Shown piece by piece: positions 24,689-33,736 of a stretch of 64,000 nt of DNA (the stretch's first letter is position 1; every line of letters begins with the position of its first letter). The notes beneath the pieces were generated by a model. The model was not told the origin of the DNA, did not search any database, and saw only the letters and a list, made by a program, of their open reading frames with translations. Made by a program: the position numbers and the translations under genes. The DNA is from Caenimonas soli (GTDB lineage: Bacteria > Pseudomonadota > Gammaproteobacteria > Burkholderiales > Burkholderiaceae_C): NCBI RefSeq assembly GCF_013155545.1, contig NZ_JABJVV010000017.1, forward strand, positions 1-64,000, read 5' to 3'.

Positions 24689-25348
24689 ATGCTACTGGAC
24701 GCGGCGCTGCGTGATCAGGTGCGCGACCGCCTCGCCGCCTTCGCGGTGCGTCGCCTTCCTGTGGGCACTCAGCGCGCGGCGGCGGTGGCGCTGGCGCTCG
24801 TCGAAGAGGGCGACGGGGCCCTTATCGCCGGTATTCGCGCGCCCGCGAATGGGAGTCGCTCCGCAGCCGTGCTGTTGACGCGCCGCGCTGCCGCGTTGTC
24901 CAGCCATGCGGGCCAGTGGGCACTGCCTGGCGGTCGCATTGATCCGGGTGAGACGCCCGAAGCGGCGGCACTGCGCGAGATGCACGAGGAAGTGGGGCTT
25001 GCATTGAGTGCGGCCGACGTACTCGGGACCCTGGACGACTACGCTACCCGCTCCGGCTTCGTGATCACGCCCGTCATCGTATGGGCCGGCAGCGCGCACA
25101 CGCTGCAACCGAACCCGGACGAGGTCGCCAGCGTACATCGCATCCCGGTGACGGAGTTCTTGCGCCCGGATGCACCGCTTCTCGATCCATCGGAGGAGCC
25201 GAGGCGCGAGATCCTGCGCATGCCAGTGGGGGATACCTGGATTGCAGCGCCCACAGCGGCCATCCTGTACCAGTTCAGCGAGGTGTGCATCCGCGGCCGC
25301 CGCACTCGCGTGGCGCACTACGACCAGCCGCTGTTCGCGCGACGCTAA
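24689..25348 (+). CDS. NUDIX hydrolase, CoA pyrophosphatase type
   Basis: 219 residues. The segment LLTRRAAALSSHAGQWALPGG is the UPF0035 signature of NUDT7/8-type CoA diphosphatases. The Nudix box runs from GG81 to about residue 104 with the REMHEEVGL core. These enzymes split CoA or oxidised CoA into phosphopantetheine and ADP. It follows the serine hydrolase gene by 21 bases. Confidence 0.9.
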   Translation: MLLDAALRDQVRDRLAAFAVRRLPVGTQRAAAVALALVEEGDGALIAGIRAPANGSRSAAVLLTRRAAALSSHAGQWALPGGRIDPGETPEAAALREMHEEVGLALSAADVLGTLDDYATRSGFVITPVIVWAGSAHTLQPNPDEVASVHRIPVTEFLRPDAPLLDPSEEPRREILRMPVGDTWIAAPTAAILYQFSEVCIRGRRTRVAHYDQPLFARR

Positions 25349-25357
25349 AGTGGTGAC

Positions 25358-25582
25358 CTAACCCGCATCCGTCCTGAATGCTTCGATGGCTTTCTTCGCG
25401 TCTTCGGCAGCATCGGCCTCAAGTTTCTTGCTGCCCCACTTTGGTTTCCCAAGATAGTTCGACAAAGCCGTGACGCGCTTGACCACCTTCGCATTCAGCT
25501 TGATCGCATAATTGCCGTGTCTGTCGACCTCTATGTCATAGGTCAGCCCAGCTCCGCTATGACGTGTGTATTCAATTCTCAT
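25358..25582 (-). CDS. Conserved hypothetical protein, about 74 residues
   Basis: Reads MRIEYTRHSGAGLTYDIEVD, then GNYAIKLNAKVVKRVTALSN and KWGSKKLEADAAEDAKKAIEAF. The lower third is amphipathic and helical. It has no signal peptide. An in-frame start 15 codons upstream (25627) is possible but adds residues that look unlike the rest. I do not recognise the family. It lies downstream of the NUDIX gene in the opposite orientation. Confidence 0.6.
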   Translation of the reverse strand: MRIEYTRHSGAGLTYDIEVDRHGNYAIKLNAKVVKRVTALSNYLGKPKWGSKKLEADAAEDAKKAIEAFRTDAG

Positions 25583-25657
25583 TTGTCCATTCTCGCCGAG
25601 CCACGACGTGCGAATCGTGAAGTGCACGGGTGTTACGTGTTTCCTTCGTCGCGGCCG

Positions 25658-26584
25658 CTAAGTCGCTGCGTCTGGCGCATCCTTCGACGTTTGAAACACG
25701 CGCGTAAAGTCGCAGCACTCCTGCGCCAGCATGATGATCGAAGAGACCAGCGTGCTGCGGTGCCCTCCCTTGTATACGGCTACATAGTCCACGTCGGGCG
25801 GGGAGGGGGTAGTCTTGATCACGTCGAGCATGCCTGCGGCAATCATCGGGGCGAGACACTGCCGAGGGAGATAGCTGACACCCAGCCCCGAAACCGTCAT
25901 GCCGATCAGCGCGACCAGATTGCTGCTGCTGATGACATTCGCAGGTTGGAAGCCGAGCGCCTTGAACCATCGCGCGTAAAGAAGCCCGGTACCTGACTTT
26001 TCCCCTTGGACCAGGAGTCGATGCGTGGCCAGTTCATGAAGCCGGAAGGTTTTGCGTGGGTCGAGCATGCCCGGCTTGCACATCCAGGCGTATTCCACGC
26101 TTCCCAGCACTTTCGATGAGAAGCGCGTGTCCGGGAACGAATCAGGCAAGACGATCAAGTCGACTTCGTCGGCCAGCATCTTGTCCCTCAGCTGGACGGA
26201 GGTGTCCACGTCGGGCTCGATGATGACCTTCGGGTAGTAGCGTTGAATCAGGTTCACCAGGCGCGGTAGCCAGGTCATGGCGGTCATTTCCGTCACGCCG
26301 ATCCGCACGCGTCGTTCAATCACTTCAGGGCGACTGAACTGCTCGATCGCAGCGTCACGTTGCTCAAGCAGCTTCTTGGCGAGCATGAACATTTCCTCGC
26401 CCTTCTCGGTGAGCCGTGCGCTGCGCTGGCTGCGGTCAAACATCTCCGTGTCGAACAACAGTTCCAGCTCTTGCACCCTTTTGGATACGGCCGACTGTGT
26501 GGTGTGCAATTTCAGTGCGGCTTGGGAAAAGCCACCTAGCTCAGCGATCCAGAAGAGCGCCTCCAGCTGCTTGAACGTCATCAC
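25658..26584 (-). CDS. LysR-family transcriptional regulator
   Basis: 308 residues. The winged helix lies at residues 1-60 (FSQAALKLHTTQSAVSKRVQELE) and the effector domain after RRVRIGVTEMTAMTWLP. It is transcribed away from the amino acid ABC transporter at 26718 across a 133-base gap containing paired AT-rich repeats, the normal arrangement for a LysR controlling the adjacent operon. Confidence 0.93.
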   Translation of the reverse strand: MMTFKQLEALFWIAELGGFSQAALKLHTTQSAVSKRVQELELLFDTEMFDRSQRSARLTEKGEEMFMLAKKLLEQRDAAIEQFSRPEVIERRVRIGVTEMTAMTWLPRLVNLIQRYYPKVIIEPDVDTSVQLRDKMLADEVDLIVLPDSFPDTRFSSKVLGSVEYAWMCKPGMLDPRKTFRLHELATHRLLVQGEKSGTGLLYARWFKALGFQPANVISSSNLVALIGMTVSGLGVSYLPRQCLAPMIAAGMLDVIKTTPSPPDVDYVAVYKGGHRSTLVSSIIMLAQECCDFTRVFQTSKDAPDAAT

Positions 26585-26613
26585 GTGCGCACCCTCCTGG
26601 CGTTAACCCTAAG

Positions 26614-26660
26614 AATATCTCTTTTTTCGATAACTTTCGATGCGTAAATATCGCTTTTTT
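26614..26660. promoter_or_regulatory. Paired AT-rich direct repeat in the lysR/ABC intergenic region
   Basis: AATATCTCTTTTTT at 26614-26627 and AATATCGCTTTTTT at 26647-26660 match at 13 of 14 positions, with starts 33 bases apart, close to three helix turns. TATC-N9-GATA at 26616-26632 adds a short dyad. The GC-poor stretch stands out in this window and lies about 60-100 bases before the binding-protein ATG. This fits a LysR tetramer operator and promoter. Confidence 0.55.
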
Positions 26661-26717
26661 AAATTGTACCGGTCGACCAGAATTCGGCCTGACCCTAAAA
26701 CACCCGAAAGGACCACC

Positions 26718-27530
26718 ATGAACGCCAGATTCGCCCTCGTCATTCTTGCCTCGACCCTCGTGGCTGGCACCGCCAGTGCAGACCAGCTCGCCGACATCAA
26801 GGCGAAGGGCGTCCTGACCTGCGGCACGCTGGGCACCTCCGAGCCCTTCAGCTTCCCGGACCCGCAGACCCGCGAAATCACGGGCTATGACGTCGACTTC
26901 TGCAAGGCCGTGGCCAAGTCGCTCGGCGTGAAGCTCGAGCTCAAGCCCATCGCCGTGGCCGCCCGTATTCCGGAGCTGCAGCAGGGGCGAGTCGATGTCG
27001 TCATCGCGAATCTGGGCTGGTCGCCCGAGCGCGCCGAGCAGATCGCCTTCAGCAATCAATACTTCGCGAGCCAGCAAAAGGTTGCCGCGCTCAAGGCAAG
27101 CGGCTTCACGGCCGTCAAGGACCTGGCGGGCAAGCGTGTCAGCGCCACCAAGGGTTCCAGCTCCGAGTTGGCAGTGCGCAAGGCCTTGCCGACCGCAACG
27201 ACGGTCACCTTTCAAGACCCGCCAAGCGGCTTCCTGGCGATGCAGCAAGGCAAGGTCGACGGCTTCGTTCTGTCGGAACTCGCTCTGGTGAAATTCAAGC
27301 AGCAGTCCGAGGCAACGTCGCCGGTCGTGATCCTCGAGCCGTCTCTGATGCTGGAGCCGTGGGGAGTCGGCATGCGCAAGGGCGAAACGGCGCTGATCAA
27401 GCACGTCAATAGCTTGTTGGAGTCCATGGAAAAGTCCGGCGAAGCGGTGCAGGTCTACGACAAGTGGATGGGCATGGGCACTCCCTACAAGATGCCGCGC
27501 GGCTTCAAGATCGAACCCATCAAGGGCTGA
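26718..27530 (+). CDS. Polar amino acid ABC transporter substrate-binding protein
   Basis: 270 residues with a signal peptide (ARFALVILASTLVAGTASA) and an SBP_bac_3 domain. IKAKGVLTCGTLGTSEPFSF and TGYDVDFCKAVAKSLGVKLE are typical of the HisJ/GltI/FliY group, as is GRVDVVIANLGWSPERAEQI. The ATG 26718 has GAAAGGA six bases upstream; the longer frame from 26640 crosses the operator region. It is the first gene of a six-gene operon with permeases, ATPase, class-V PLP enzyme and DadA. Confidence 0.93.
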   Translation: MNARFALVILASTLVAGTASADQLADIKAKGVLTCGTLGTSEPFSFPDPQTREITGYDVDFCKAVAKSLGVKLELKPIAVAARIPELQQGRVDVVIANLGWSPERAEQIAFSNQYFASQQKVAALKASGFTAVKDLAGKRVSATKGSSSELAVRKALPTATTVTFQDPPSGFLAMQQGKVDGFVLSELALVKFKQQSEATSPVVILEPSLMLEPWGVGMRKGETALIKHVNSLLESMEKSGEAVQVYDKWMGMGTPYKMPRGFKIEPIKG

Positions 27531-27581
27531 TCGGCCACATCAGCGCCACGCCGTCGCAGTCACTCAACCGGACACAGTTTC

Positions 27582-28280
27582 ATGAACGCCAAACTGGATT
27601 TCTCGATTCTGATGCGGCCCGAGTATCTGAAGATGATTCTCGACGGCATGGTGACCATGTTCGAACTCACGCTGTTCGCATGGGTTCTGGCGATGGTCAT
27701 AGGCATCGTGCTCGCGGTGGTGCGGATGACCAACAGCCGCATCGCACAGGGCTTTGTCGCCGCCTACGTCGAGTACCACCAGAACGTGCCGATGCTGGTC
27801 CAGATCTTCCTCTGGTACTTCGGCGTGGGAACGCTACTTCCTGCCGGCTGGCAGCAGTGGCTCAACGCCCATCACAGCGAGTTCGTCTTTGCTTTCATCG
27901 CGGTCGGCCTGGCCATGGCGGCCTACATGTCGGAAGACCTTCGCGGCGGCATCCGCTCCATCCCCAGGTCGCAGATCGAAGCGGCCCGGGCCCTCGGCTT
28001 GTCGTACCTGAAGACCAGCCGCCTGGTGGTGCTACCCCAAGCCATCCGGATCGCGATGCCAACCCTGGTCAGCCACACGGTCCTGCTCTTCAAGAACACC
28101 AGCCTGGCCATGACGATCGGCGTTGCGGAACTCACCTATGCAACCCGCGAGATCGAGAGCCAGTCATTTCGAACTGTCGAGGTGTACCTGATGGCGACCG
28201 CTGCCTACCTGGCCATCTCGCTGCTCATCATGACCGCCGGCGGAATGGTCGAGCGTCGCCTGCGCATCCAGACGAGGTAA
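27582..28280 (+). CDS. Amino acid ABC transporter permease (first subunit)
   Basis: 232 residues of the HisM/GltJ/GltK type with about five membrane segments. The ATPase-contact loop is EAARALGLSYLKTSRLVVLPQAIR, starting near residue 132. It pairs with the permease encoded 3 bases downstream at 28284 to form the channel of a polar amino acid importer. Confidence 0.93.
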   Translation: MNAKLDFSILMRPEYLKMILDGMVTMFELTLFAWVLAMVIGIVLAVVRMTNSRIAQGFVAAYVEYHQNVPMLVQIFLWYFGVGTLLPAGWQQWLNAHHSEFVFAFIAVGLAMAAYMSEDLRGGIRSIPRSQIEAARALGLSYLKTSRLVVLPQAIRIAMPTLVSHTVLLFKNTSLAMTIGVAELTYATREIESQSFRTVEVYLMATAAYLAISLLIMTAGGMVERRLRIQTR

Positions 28281-28283
28281 GCC

Positions 28284-29039
28284 GTGCAAGACATCCTCAC
28301 GATCCTGCGCGACAACTGGACCCTGCTGCTGATCGGGCAGTACCCGAACGGCCCGCTGGGTGGCCTCGCGATCACGCTGTTGCTGTCGGTCCTCGGCCTG
28401 GCTCTGGCCTTCCCCCTCGGCGTCCTTCTGGCGCTGGCACGGGTCAGCCCGATCCGCTGGTTGCGCGCGCCCGCCACGGCGGTCGTCTACTTGGTCCGCG
28501 GCGTGCCGCTCATCATGTTCATCTTCTGGGTCTATTTCTTTCTGCCCGCGCTGACAGGACGCACGGTGAGCGGCGTGACGACCATGGTCGTCACCCTCGT
28601 CATCTACCAAGCGGCCTACCTGGCGGAAGTAATCCGCGCGGGAATCGAGGGACTCTCGCATGGACAGACCGAGGCCTCTCGCGCACTGGGCCTGAGCTAC
28701 ATGCAGACGACGTTCAAAGTGGTGTTGCCGCAGGCGCTCTACAACATGGTGCCGGCCATGGTCAGCCAGTTCGTCTCGACCATCAAGGAAACCTCCTTGG
28801 GTTACGTCATCAGCGTCAACGAACTGACGTTCGCGGCGAACCAGGTCAACAACACTTTGCTCACCAAGCCGTTCCAGGTGTTCATCATCCTGGCGGGCAT
28901 CTACTTCCTGCTCTGCTTCTCGCTGACCCAACTGGCTCGCCACCTCGAGCGGCGCATTGCGGCAAAACGCGCGGGCTCCCAGGGAGTGTCTCCGCGCACA
29001 CCGGTAACCGTGACCGCGCTGGTGCAGCCGGTCGAGTAA
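28284..29039 (+). CDS. Amino acid ABC transporter permease (second subunit)
   Basis: 251 residues, starting at GTG 28284 three bases after the previous stop. It has about five membrane segments and the EAA loop EASRALGLSYMQTTFKVVLPQA. It is the partner of the product at 27582. The two permeases share the same loop pattern, pointing to a heterodimeric channel. Confidence 0.93.
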   Translation: MQDILTILRDNWTLLLIGQYPNGPLGGLAITLLLSVLGLALAFPLGVLLALARVSPIRWLRAPATAVVYLVRGVPLIMFIFWVYFFLPALTGRTVSGVTTMVVTLVIYQAAYLAEVIRAGIEGLSHGQTEASRALGLSYMQTTFKVVLPQALYNMVPAMVSQFVSTIKETSLGYVISVNELTFAANQVNNTLLTKPFQVFIILAGIYFLLCFSLTQLARHLERRIAAKRAGSQGVSPRTPVTVTALVQPVE

Positions 29040-29067
29040 CGCCCCTTCGCTTTCACAAAGGTTCATC

Positions 29068-29835
29068 ATGGACAAGACCTCTGCTGCCGCAGACGGCAAG
29101 AAGATGATCGTCTTCAGCGCCGTCAACAAGTGGTACGGCCCCAACTTCCAGGCGCTGACCGACATCAATGCGGATGTCGCCAAGGGGGAAGTCGTCGTGG
29201 TGTGCGGGCCCTCGGGATCCGGCAAGTCCACATTGATCCGGACTGTCAATCGGCTGGAGGAAATCCAGGGCGGCAGGATCGAGTTCGACGGGCAAGACAT
29301 CCACGCTCCAAAGCTCGACCTGAACAAGTTTCGCAGCCACGTCGGCTTCGTGTTCCAGAGCTTCAACCTCTTCCCGCACCTGTCGGTGGCCGAGAACATC
29401 ATGCTGGCGCCGACAAACGTTCTTGGCAAGAGCAAAGCGCAGGCGCGCCAGCGCGCGGTGGAGTTGCTCGATCGAGTCGGCCTTGCCGCCAAGGCGGACG
29501 CATACCCGGGACAGCTCTCCGGCGGCCAGCAGCAGCGCGTGGCGATCGCGCGGGCCTTGGCCATGGACCCGCCGGCCATGCTCTTCGACGAACCGACCAG
29601 CGCGCTCGACCCGGAGATGGTGGGCGAGGTGTTGCAAGTGATGAAGAGCCTGGCGCGCGACGGCATGACCATGATGTGCGTCACCCACGAGATGAACTTT
29701 GCACGAGAAGTGGCCGACAAGGTCTGGTTCATGGACGCTGGCCGCCTGGTCGAGATCGATACCCCCGAAAACTTCTTCAGTCGGCCCAGGAGTGAGCGGG
29801 CGCAAAAATTCCTGTCGGACCTGCGCTCCCACTGA
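29068..29835 (+). CDS. Amino acid ABC transporter ATP-binding protein (GlnQ/GltL type)
   Basis: 255 residues with Walker A GPSGSGKST, Q-loop FVFQSFNLFPHLS, signature LSGGQQQR, Walker B AMLFDEPTSALDP and switch VTHEMNFARE. The QSFNLFPH and THEM features are characteristic of GlnQ-type polar amino acid ATPases. It completes the importer encoded at 26718-28280. Confidence 0.95.
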   Translation: MDKTSAAADGKKMIVFSAVNKWYGPNFQALTDINADVAKGEVVVVCGPSGSGKSTLIRTVNRLEEIQGGRIEFDGQDIHAPKLDLNKFRSHVGFVFQSFNLFPHLSVAENIMLAPTNVLGKSKAQARQRAVELLDRVGLAAKADAYPGQLSGGQQQRVAIARALAMDPPAMLFDEPTSALDPEMVGEVLQVMKSLARDGMTMMCVTHEMNFAREVADKVWFMDAGRLVEIDTPENFFSRPRSERAQKFLSDLRSH

Positions 29836-29869
29836 GTGGCCCCCATTTCAGACCACACAACAAATCATC

Positions 29870-31165
29870 ATGACCACTGACCAAGGCATTCTCTTCTCCG
29901 AGGCGCTGACCCAAGAGATCAAGGACCGTTTTCATTACGTCGATCGCGACATGAACGGGCGCGAGCGTCTGTTCTTCGACAATGCGGGAGGGTCCTTCAG
30001 GCTGAAATCGGCGACCGAACGCTTCGCCCAGATCGACGCGTTGCCCGACTGCCCGGAGCGCATTCACGAACTGGCGCTGTTCCTTCAGAAGGTCCAGGCC
30101 GATGGCACGTCTGACGTGCGCACGATCCTCAACGCTCGGGGCGGCAGTGTCTACGCGTCGCTGACGGCCTCGGGAGCAATGTTCGACATGGTTCGCGCCG
30201 TGGCCGAGAACATCCCGGGCACGAACATGGTGACCACGACGCTCGAGCACCCTTCGTCGTTCGACGCCATGACCCTCTACGCCCAGCGGCTGGGCAAGGA
30301 ACTCCGGGTTGCCAGGTCCAACCCTGTCACCGGCGGCGTCGATGTGGCCGACATCGTTGCGCTGGTGGACCAAGACACTGCGCTACTGAGCGTGATCTAC
30401 GCATCCAACATCTCCGGTGCCAAGCTCGACATCGAAGAGATCGTCAAACAGGCACGCGCCATCAAGCCCGACCTCTACATCGTCGTGGACGCGGTGCAAC
30501 ACGCTCCGCACGGCCTCATCGATCTTCAGAGGACGCCGGTCGACGGCATCAACATCGCGCCCTACAAGTTCTTCGGTTGCCGTGGCTCCGGCATTTCGTG
30601 GGTGTCGGATCGAGCCGCACTGCTGCCTCACCACAAGCTGGCGGGCAAGAAAAAGGACTTCTGGGACCTGGGCAGCTCGGCGCCGTGGCAGTTCGGCGTG
30701 GTGACCGAGATCGTGAACTACGTGTGTTGGATCGGCGGGCAGTTCATCACCAGCGCCGACCGGCGCGAACTATTCGCCTGTGGCATCAAGAAGATCGAAT
30801 TGCACGAGCGGGCGTTGCTGTCACGCATGTTGAACGGCAGCGATGGCCGCTCGGGGCTGCGGCACCTCGACGGGGTGCAGGTCTTCCTCGACTACGAAGA
30901 CCTGACCAAGCGCGATCTGATCCTCGCCATCGGCATCGACAACCTGGAGCATTCCCAAGCCGTTCGCGAGTACGAAAAGCGCGGGGTCATCGTCTACGAA
31001 CGGGTGTCCACGAGCTTGTACTCGAAGCGGATGCTGGACTCGTTCGGCCTGGAAGGTGCCATCCGTGTTTCGCCGCTGCACTGCAATTCAGTAGCCGACA
31101 TCGACCGCTTCCTTCACATCACGCGCCAGATCAGTCTAGACTTCTCCGGCGTGGAGGCGCGGTAG
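29870..31165 (+). CDS. Class-V PLP-dependent enzyme (cysteine desulfurase / isopenicillin-N epimerase fold)
   Basis: 431 residues, fold-type I. It has FFDNAGGSF near the N-terminus, EHPSSFDAM, the co-factor Asp-x-x-x-His in VVDAVQHAPHG and the Schiff-base Lys233 in APYKFFGCRG. No catalytic Cys loop of IscS/SufS type is recognisable, so a desulfurase role is not assumed. The fold also includes epimerases and aminotransferases. The ATG 29870 lies 34 bases after the ATPase, and the next gene is a D-amino acid dehydrogenase four bases downstream. Confidence 0.85.
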   Translation: MTTDQGILFSEALTQEIKDRFHYVDRDMNGRERLFFDNAGGSFRLKSATERFAQIDALPDCPERIHELALFLQKVQADGTSDVRTILNARGGSVYASLTASGAMFDMVRAVAENIPGTNMVTTTLEHPSSFDAMTLYAQRLGKELRVARSNPVTGGVDVADIVALVDQDTALLSVIYASNISGAKLDIEEIVKQARAIKPDLYIVVDAVQHAPHGLIDLQRTPVDGINIAPYKFFGCRGSGISWVSDRAALLPHHKLAGKKKDFWDLGSSAPWQFGVVTEIVNYVCWIGGQFITSADRRELFACGIKKIELHERALLSRMLNGSDGRSGLRHLDGVQVFLDYEDLTKRDLILAIGIDNLEHSQAVREYEKRGVIVYERVSTSLYSKRMLDSFGLEGAIRVSPLHCNSVADIDRFLHITRQISLDFSGVEAR

Positions 31166-31169
31166 CATC

Positions 31170-32477
31170 ATGCGGATCCTTGTACTGGGCGCGGGCGTCG
31201 TTGGAGTGACCAGCGCCTACTATCTGGCCCGAGATGGCCACGAGGTGACGGTCGTCGATCGGCAGCCGGGAGCAGCGCTTGAAACGAGCTTCGCCAACGC
31301 GGGCCAGGTGTCGCCGGGTTACTCGGCGCCGTGGGCAGGGCCCGGCATCCCGCTCAAGGCGTTGCAGTGGCTGTTCCAGCGTCATTCGCCACTGTTCATC
31401 AAGCCGGCGGAGTCGCTTTGGCAGCTCCAATGGACCGTGCAGATGCTGCGCAACTGCACCGCCGAGCGCTACAAGGTCAACAAGAGTCGCATGGTGCGGC
31501 TGGCTGAGTACAGCCGCGACTGCCTTCAGGCGCTGCGCGCGGACACGGGCATCCAATACGAAGGCCGCCAGCGAGGCACGTTGCAGGTGTTCCGCACGCA
31601 AAAGCAGTACGACGCCGCCGCGAAGGACATCGCCGTGCTGAAGGAGTGCGGTGTCCCCTTCCAGATGCTGGATCGCGACGCTTGCGCCGTCGCCGAGCCG
31701 GCGTTGGCTTTGGTCAAGGACAAACTGGTGGGCGGTCTGCGCCTTCCGGGAGACGAGACCGGGGACTGCCATTTGTTCACAACTCGCCTCGCCGCGTTGG
31801 CGGAGCAAATAGGTGTGCGCTTCCTGTGGGGGCGCCCGATCGATTCGCTGGCTGTGGCCGGAGGGGCCATCGCCGGTGTTCGCTCGGGAGGCGAAATGCT
31901 GACGGCCGATCAGTACGTCGTGGCGCTCGGAAGCTATTCGAGGGGGCTGCTGAGATCCGCCAGGCTTGACATCCCGGTCTATCCGGTCAAAGGGTTCTCG
32001 CTCACCGTGCCGGTCCGCGACCATGCGGCCGCACCTGTCTCCACGGTCATGGATGAAACCTACAAGATCGCCGTGACCCGCTTTGACGACCGGATTCGTG
32101 TTGGTGGCATGGCGGAACTGTCGGGCTTCGACCTGCGGTTGAACCCGCGCCGGCGTGCGACGCTGGAAATGGTGGTGAGCGACTTGTTTCCGCAAGGCGG
32201 AGACGTGTCGAAGGCCACTCTTTGGACCGGCCTTCGCCCGATGACGCCGGACGGCACGCCGGTGCTCGGCGGCACCCGGTATCCGAATCTTTGGCTCAAT
32301 ACGGGGCATGGCACGCTGGGGTGGACGATGGCATGCGGTTCCGCACAGGTCCTCGCCGACCTGGTCGGGCAGCGCAAGCCGGCCATCCTTGTCGATGACC
32401 TGCACGTCGGCCGCTACGGCACGAATGGTCCTTCGTTACGGACACGGCGCGGTACCAGTAACCGCGCGGAGCGGTAG
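31170..32477 (+). CDS. dadA: D-amino acid dehydrogenase
   Basis: 435 residues. MRILVLGAGVVGVTSAYYLA, then ETSFANAGQVSPGYSAPWAG and MLRNCTAERYKVNK are near-invariant in bacterial DadA. The C-terminus has WTGLRPMTPDGTPVLGGT and NTGHGTLGWTMACGSA. DadA is a membrane-associated FAD enzyme that oxidatively deaminates D-amino acids to 2-oxo acids with quinone as electron acceptor. Its last 20 residues are less conserved. It is the last gene of the operon, so the imported substrate is probably a D-amino acid or an amino acid that becomes D after racemisation. Confidence 0.93.
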   Translation: MRILVLGAGVVGVTSAYYLARDGHEVTVVDRQPGAALETSFANAGQVSPGYSAPWAGPGIPLKALQWLFQRHSPLFIKPAESLWQLQWTVQMLRNCTAERYKVNKSRMVRLAEYSRDCLQALRADTGIQYEGRQRGTLQVFRTQKQYDAAAKDIAVLKECGVPFQMLDRDACAVAEPALALVKDKLVGGLRLPGDETGDCHLFTTRLAALAEQIGVRFLWGRPIDSLAVAGGAIAGVRSGGEMLTADQYVVALGSYSRGLLRSARLDIPVYPVKGFSLTVPVRDHAAAPVSTVMDETYKIAVTRFDDRIRVGGMAELSGFDLRLNPRRRATLEMVVSDLFPQGGDVSKATLWTGLRPMTPDGTPVLGGTRYPNLWLNTGHGTLGWTMACGSAQVLADLVGQRKPAILVDDLHVGRYGTNGPSLRTRRGTSNRAER

Positions 32478-32481
32478 CTGC

Positions 32482-33261
32482 TCAGGCCAGGCCACAGCCC
32501 CGGGCAATCTCCGCTGCGCATTGCTGCAGCCGTGGCAGCAACTCGAACAGGTCGGGGCCGTCCGCGCCCTTCACCGCGGCGATGGTCAGCGCCGCCTTCG
32601 TTTTCGCACCTTCGCGGCCGACCAGCACGCCCAGGTCTAGACCGCCGACGAAGCGCGCGCCTTCCGCATAGGCCCAGCCGTCTTCCCGCACGCGGGTAAG
32701 CCTCTGGGCGAACTCCTGCCGTTCGGCCGCGCCCATGCGCAGGTAGTCGGCCTGCCGTGCCAGCAGTTCGGTGCGCTCCGGCGCCGGGATGTGGGATAGC
32801 AGCAGCTGGCCGGACACGGTGGCCACGGGCGAATGCAGCGAGCCGATCTGCACCGACAGGCGCACCGGCTGCGGGCTTTCGACCTGCGCCAGCACCAGCA
32901 CCTGGTCCCGGTGCAGCACCGAGAGGTGGCAAGACTGCCGCACCCGGTCCACCAGATCGTGCATGAGGGGCATGGCCACCTCGATCAGCTGTTCGTGCGG
33001 CGAGTGCGTACGGCTCAGTTCGAACAGCTTGAGCGTCAGCTGGTAGCCGCCCGCATCGTCGCGGCGCACGTAGCCGCGCGATTCCAGGCAGGTCAGCATG
33101 CGGAACAGCTCGCCCGGCTCACGCCCCAGCGCCCGGGCCAGCTGGGCCTGGGTGAGAGGCACCGCTTGCTCGGCCAGGTATTCCAGCACGTCCAGCGCCT
33201 TCTCCAGGGCCGGGACGGCGTACTTGCTGCGGGGCGCGGATTCGGACTCGGCTCGGGTCAT
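32482..33261 (-). CDS. IclR-family transcriptional regulator
   Basis: 259 residues. The N-terminal winged helix is at about residues 13-75 (LEKALDVLEYLAEQAVPLTQAQLARALG) and the IclR effector domain fills the remainder. It ends five bases from the convergent dadA gene. It is the last gene of a minus-strand set with a MaoC-like dehydratase and a CoA-transferase, and is the likely regulator of that set and of the divergent TRAP operon. The start at 33261 was chosen because the IclR homology begins there. Confidence 0.92.
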   Translation of the reverse strand: MTRAESESAPRSKYAVPALEKALDVLEYLAEQAVPLTQAQLARALGREPGELFRMLTCLESRGYVRRDDAGGYQLTLKLFELSRTHSPHEQLIEVAMPLMHDLVDRVRQSCHLSVLHRDQVLVLAQVESPQPVRLSVQIGSLHSPVATVSGQLLLSHIPAPERTELLARQADYLRMGAAERQEFAQRLTRVREDGWAYAEGARFVGGLDLGVLVGREGAKTKAALTIAAVKGADGPDLFELLPRLQQCAAEIARGCGLA

Positions 33262-33286
33262 GGTCTTTTCTTGATTGTCGCCGGCG

Positions 33287-33736
33287 TCACAGGGGCGCGC
33301 GCCGTTCGACCAAGTGCAGATGATCGCAGACCAGCACGGTTTCCTGCCGCTGGTTGGTGACCGTGACGGTTTCCACCACGATGCCATGGCCGCCGCGCTT
33401 GGGATGCGGCCTCTTGTCGCTGATCTCAACCTTCGAATAGATGGTGTCGCCGATGAACACCGGCTTGACGAAGCGCATCCGGTCGTAGCCGTAGGACATC
33501 GCGCGTGGATTGATGGTGGAGGCCGTGAGGCCGATGCCGACGCTGAACACCAGGGTGCCGTGCGCGATGCGCTGGCCGAAGTCCTGCGTAGCGCACCAGG
33601 CGGCGTCCATGTGGTGCGGGAAGAAGTCGCCGGTCTGGCCGGCGTGCAGCACGATGTCAGCCTCGGTGATTGTGCGGCCGGTGGTCTGGCGCTGCGCGCC
33701 GGTCTCGTAGTCCTCGAAATAGCGTTCTTCGGTCAT
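33287..33736 (-). CDS. MaoC-family dehydratase
   Basis: 149 residues of the hot-dog fold. The hydratase-2 signature is seen in DFFPHHMD and FGQRIAHGTLVFSVG, supplying the Asp/His pair. These enzymes hydrate or dehydrate 2-enoyl-CoA or related CoA thioesters. Its ATG overlaps the stop of the CoA-transferase (ATGA), so the two probably handle the same CoA ester. The open frame extends far upstream inside the CoA-transferase gene in another frame, which is not the real start. Confidence 0.9.
   Translation of the reverse strand: MTEERYFEDYETGAQRQTTGRTITEADIVLHAGQTGDFFPHHMDAAWCATQDFGQRIAHGTLVFSVGIGLTASTINPRAMSYGYDRMRFVKPVFIGDTIYSKVEISDKRPHPKRGGHGIVVETVTVTNQRQETVLVCDHLHLVERRAPL

Noticed and set aside
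27464..29107. Long plus-strand open frame (547 residues) across two permease genes and the ATPase start
   Set aside because: It overlaps recognised permease and ATPase genes in another frame, is rich in Arg, Pro and Gly with no domains, and has no ribosome-binding site.
28164..29858. Long minus-strand open frame (564 residues) opposite the ABC operon
   Set aside because: It is a GC-rich antisense shadow of well-recognised transporter genes and shows no family sequence.
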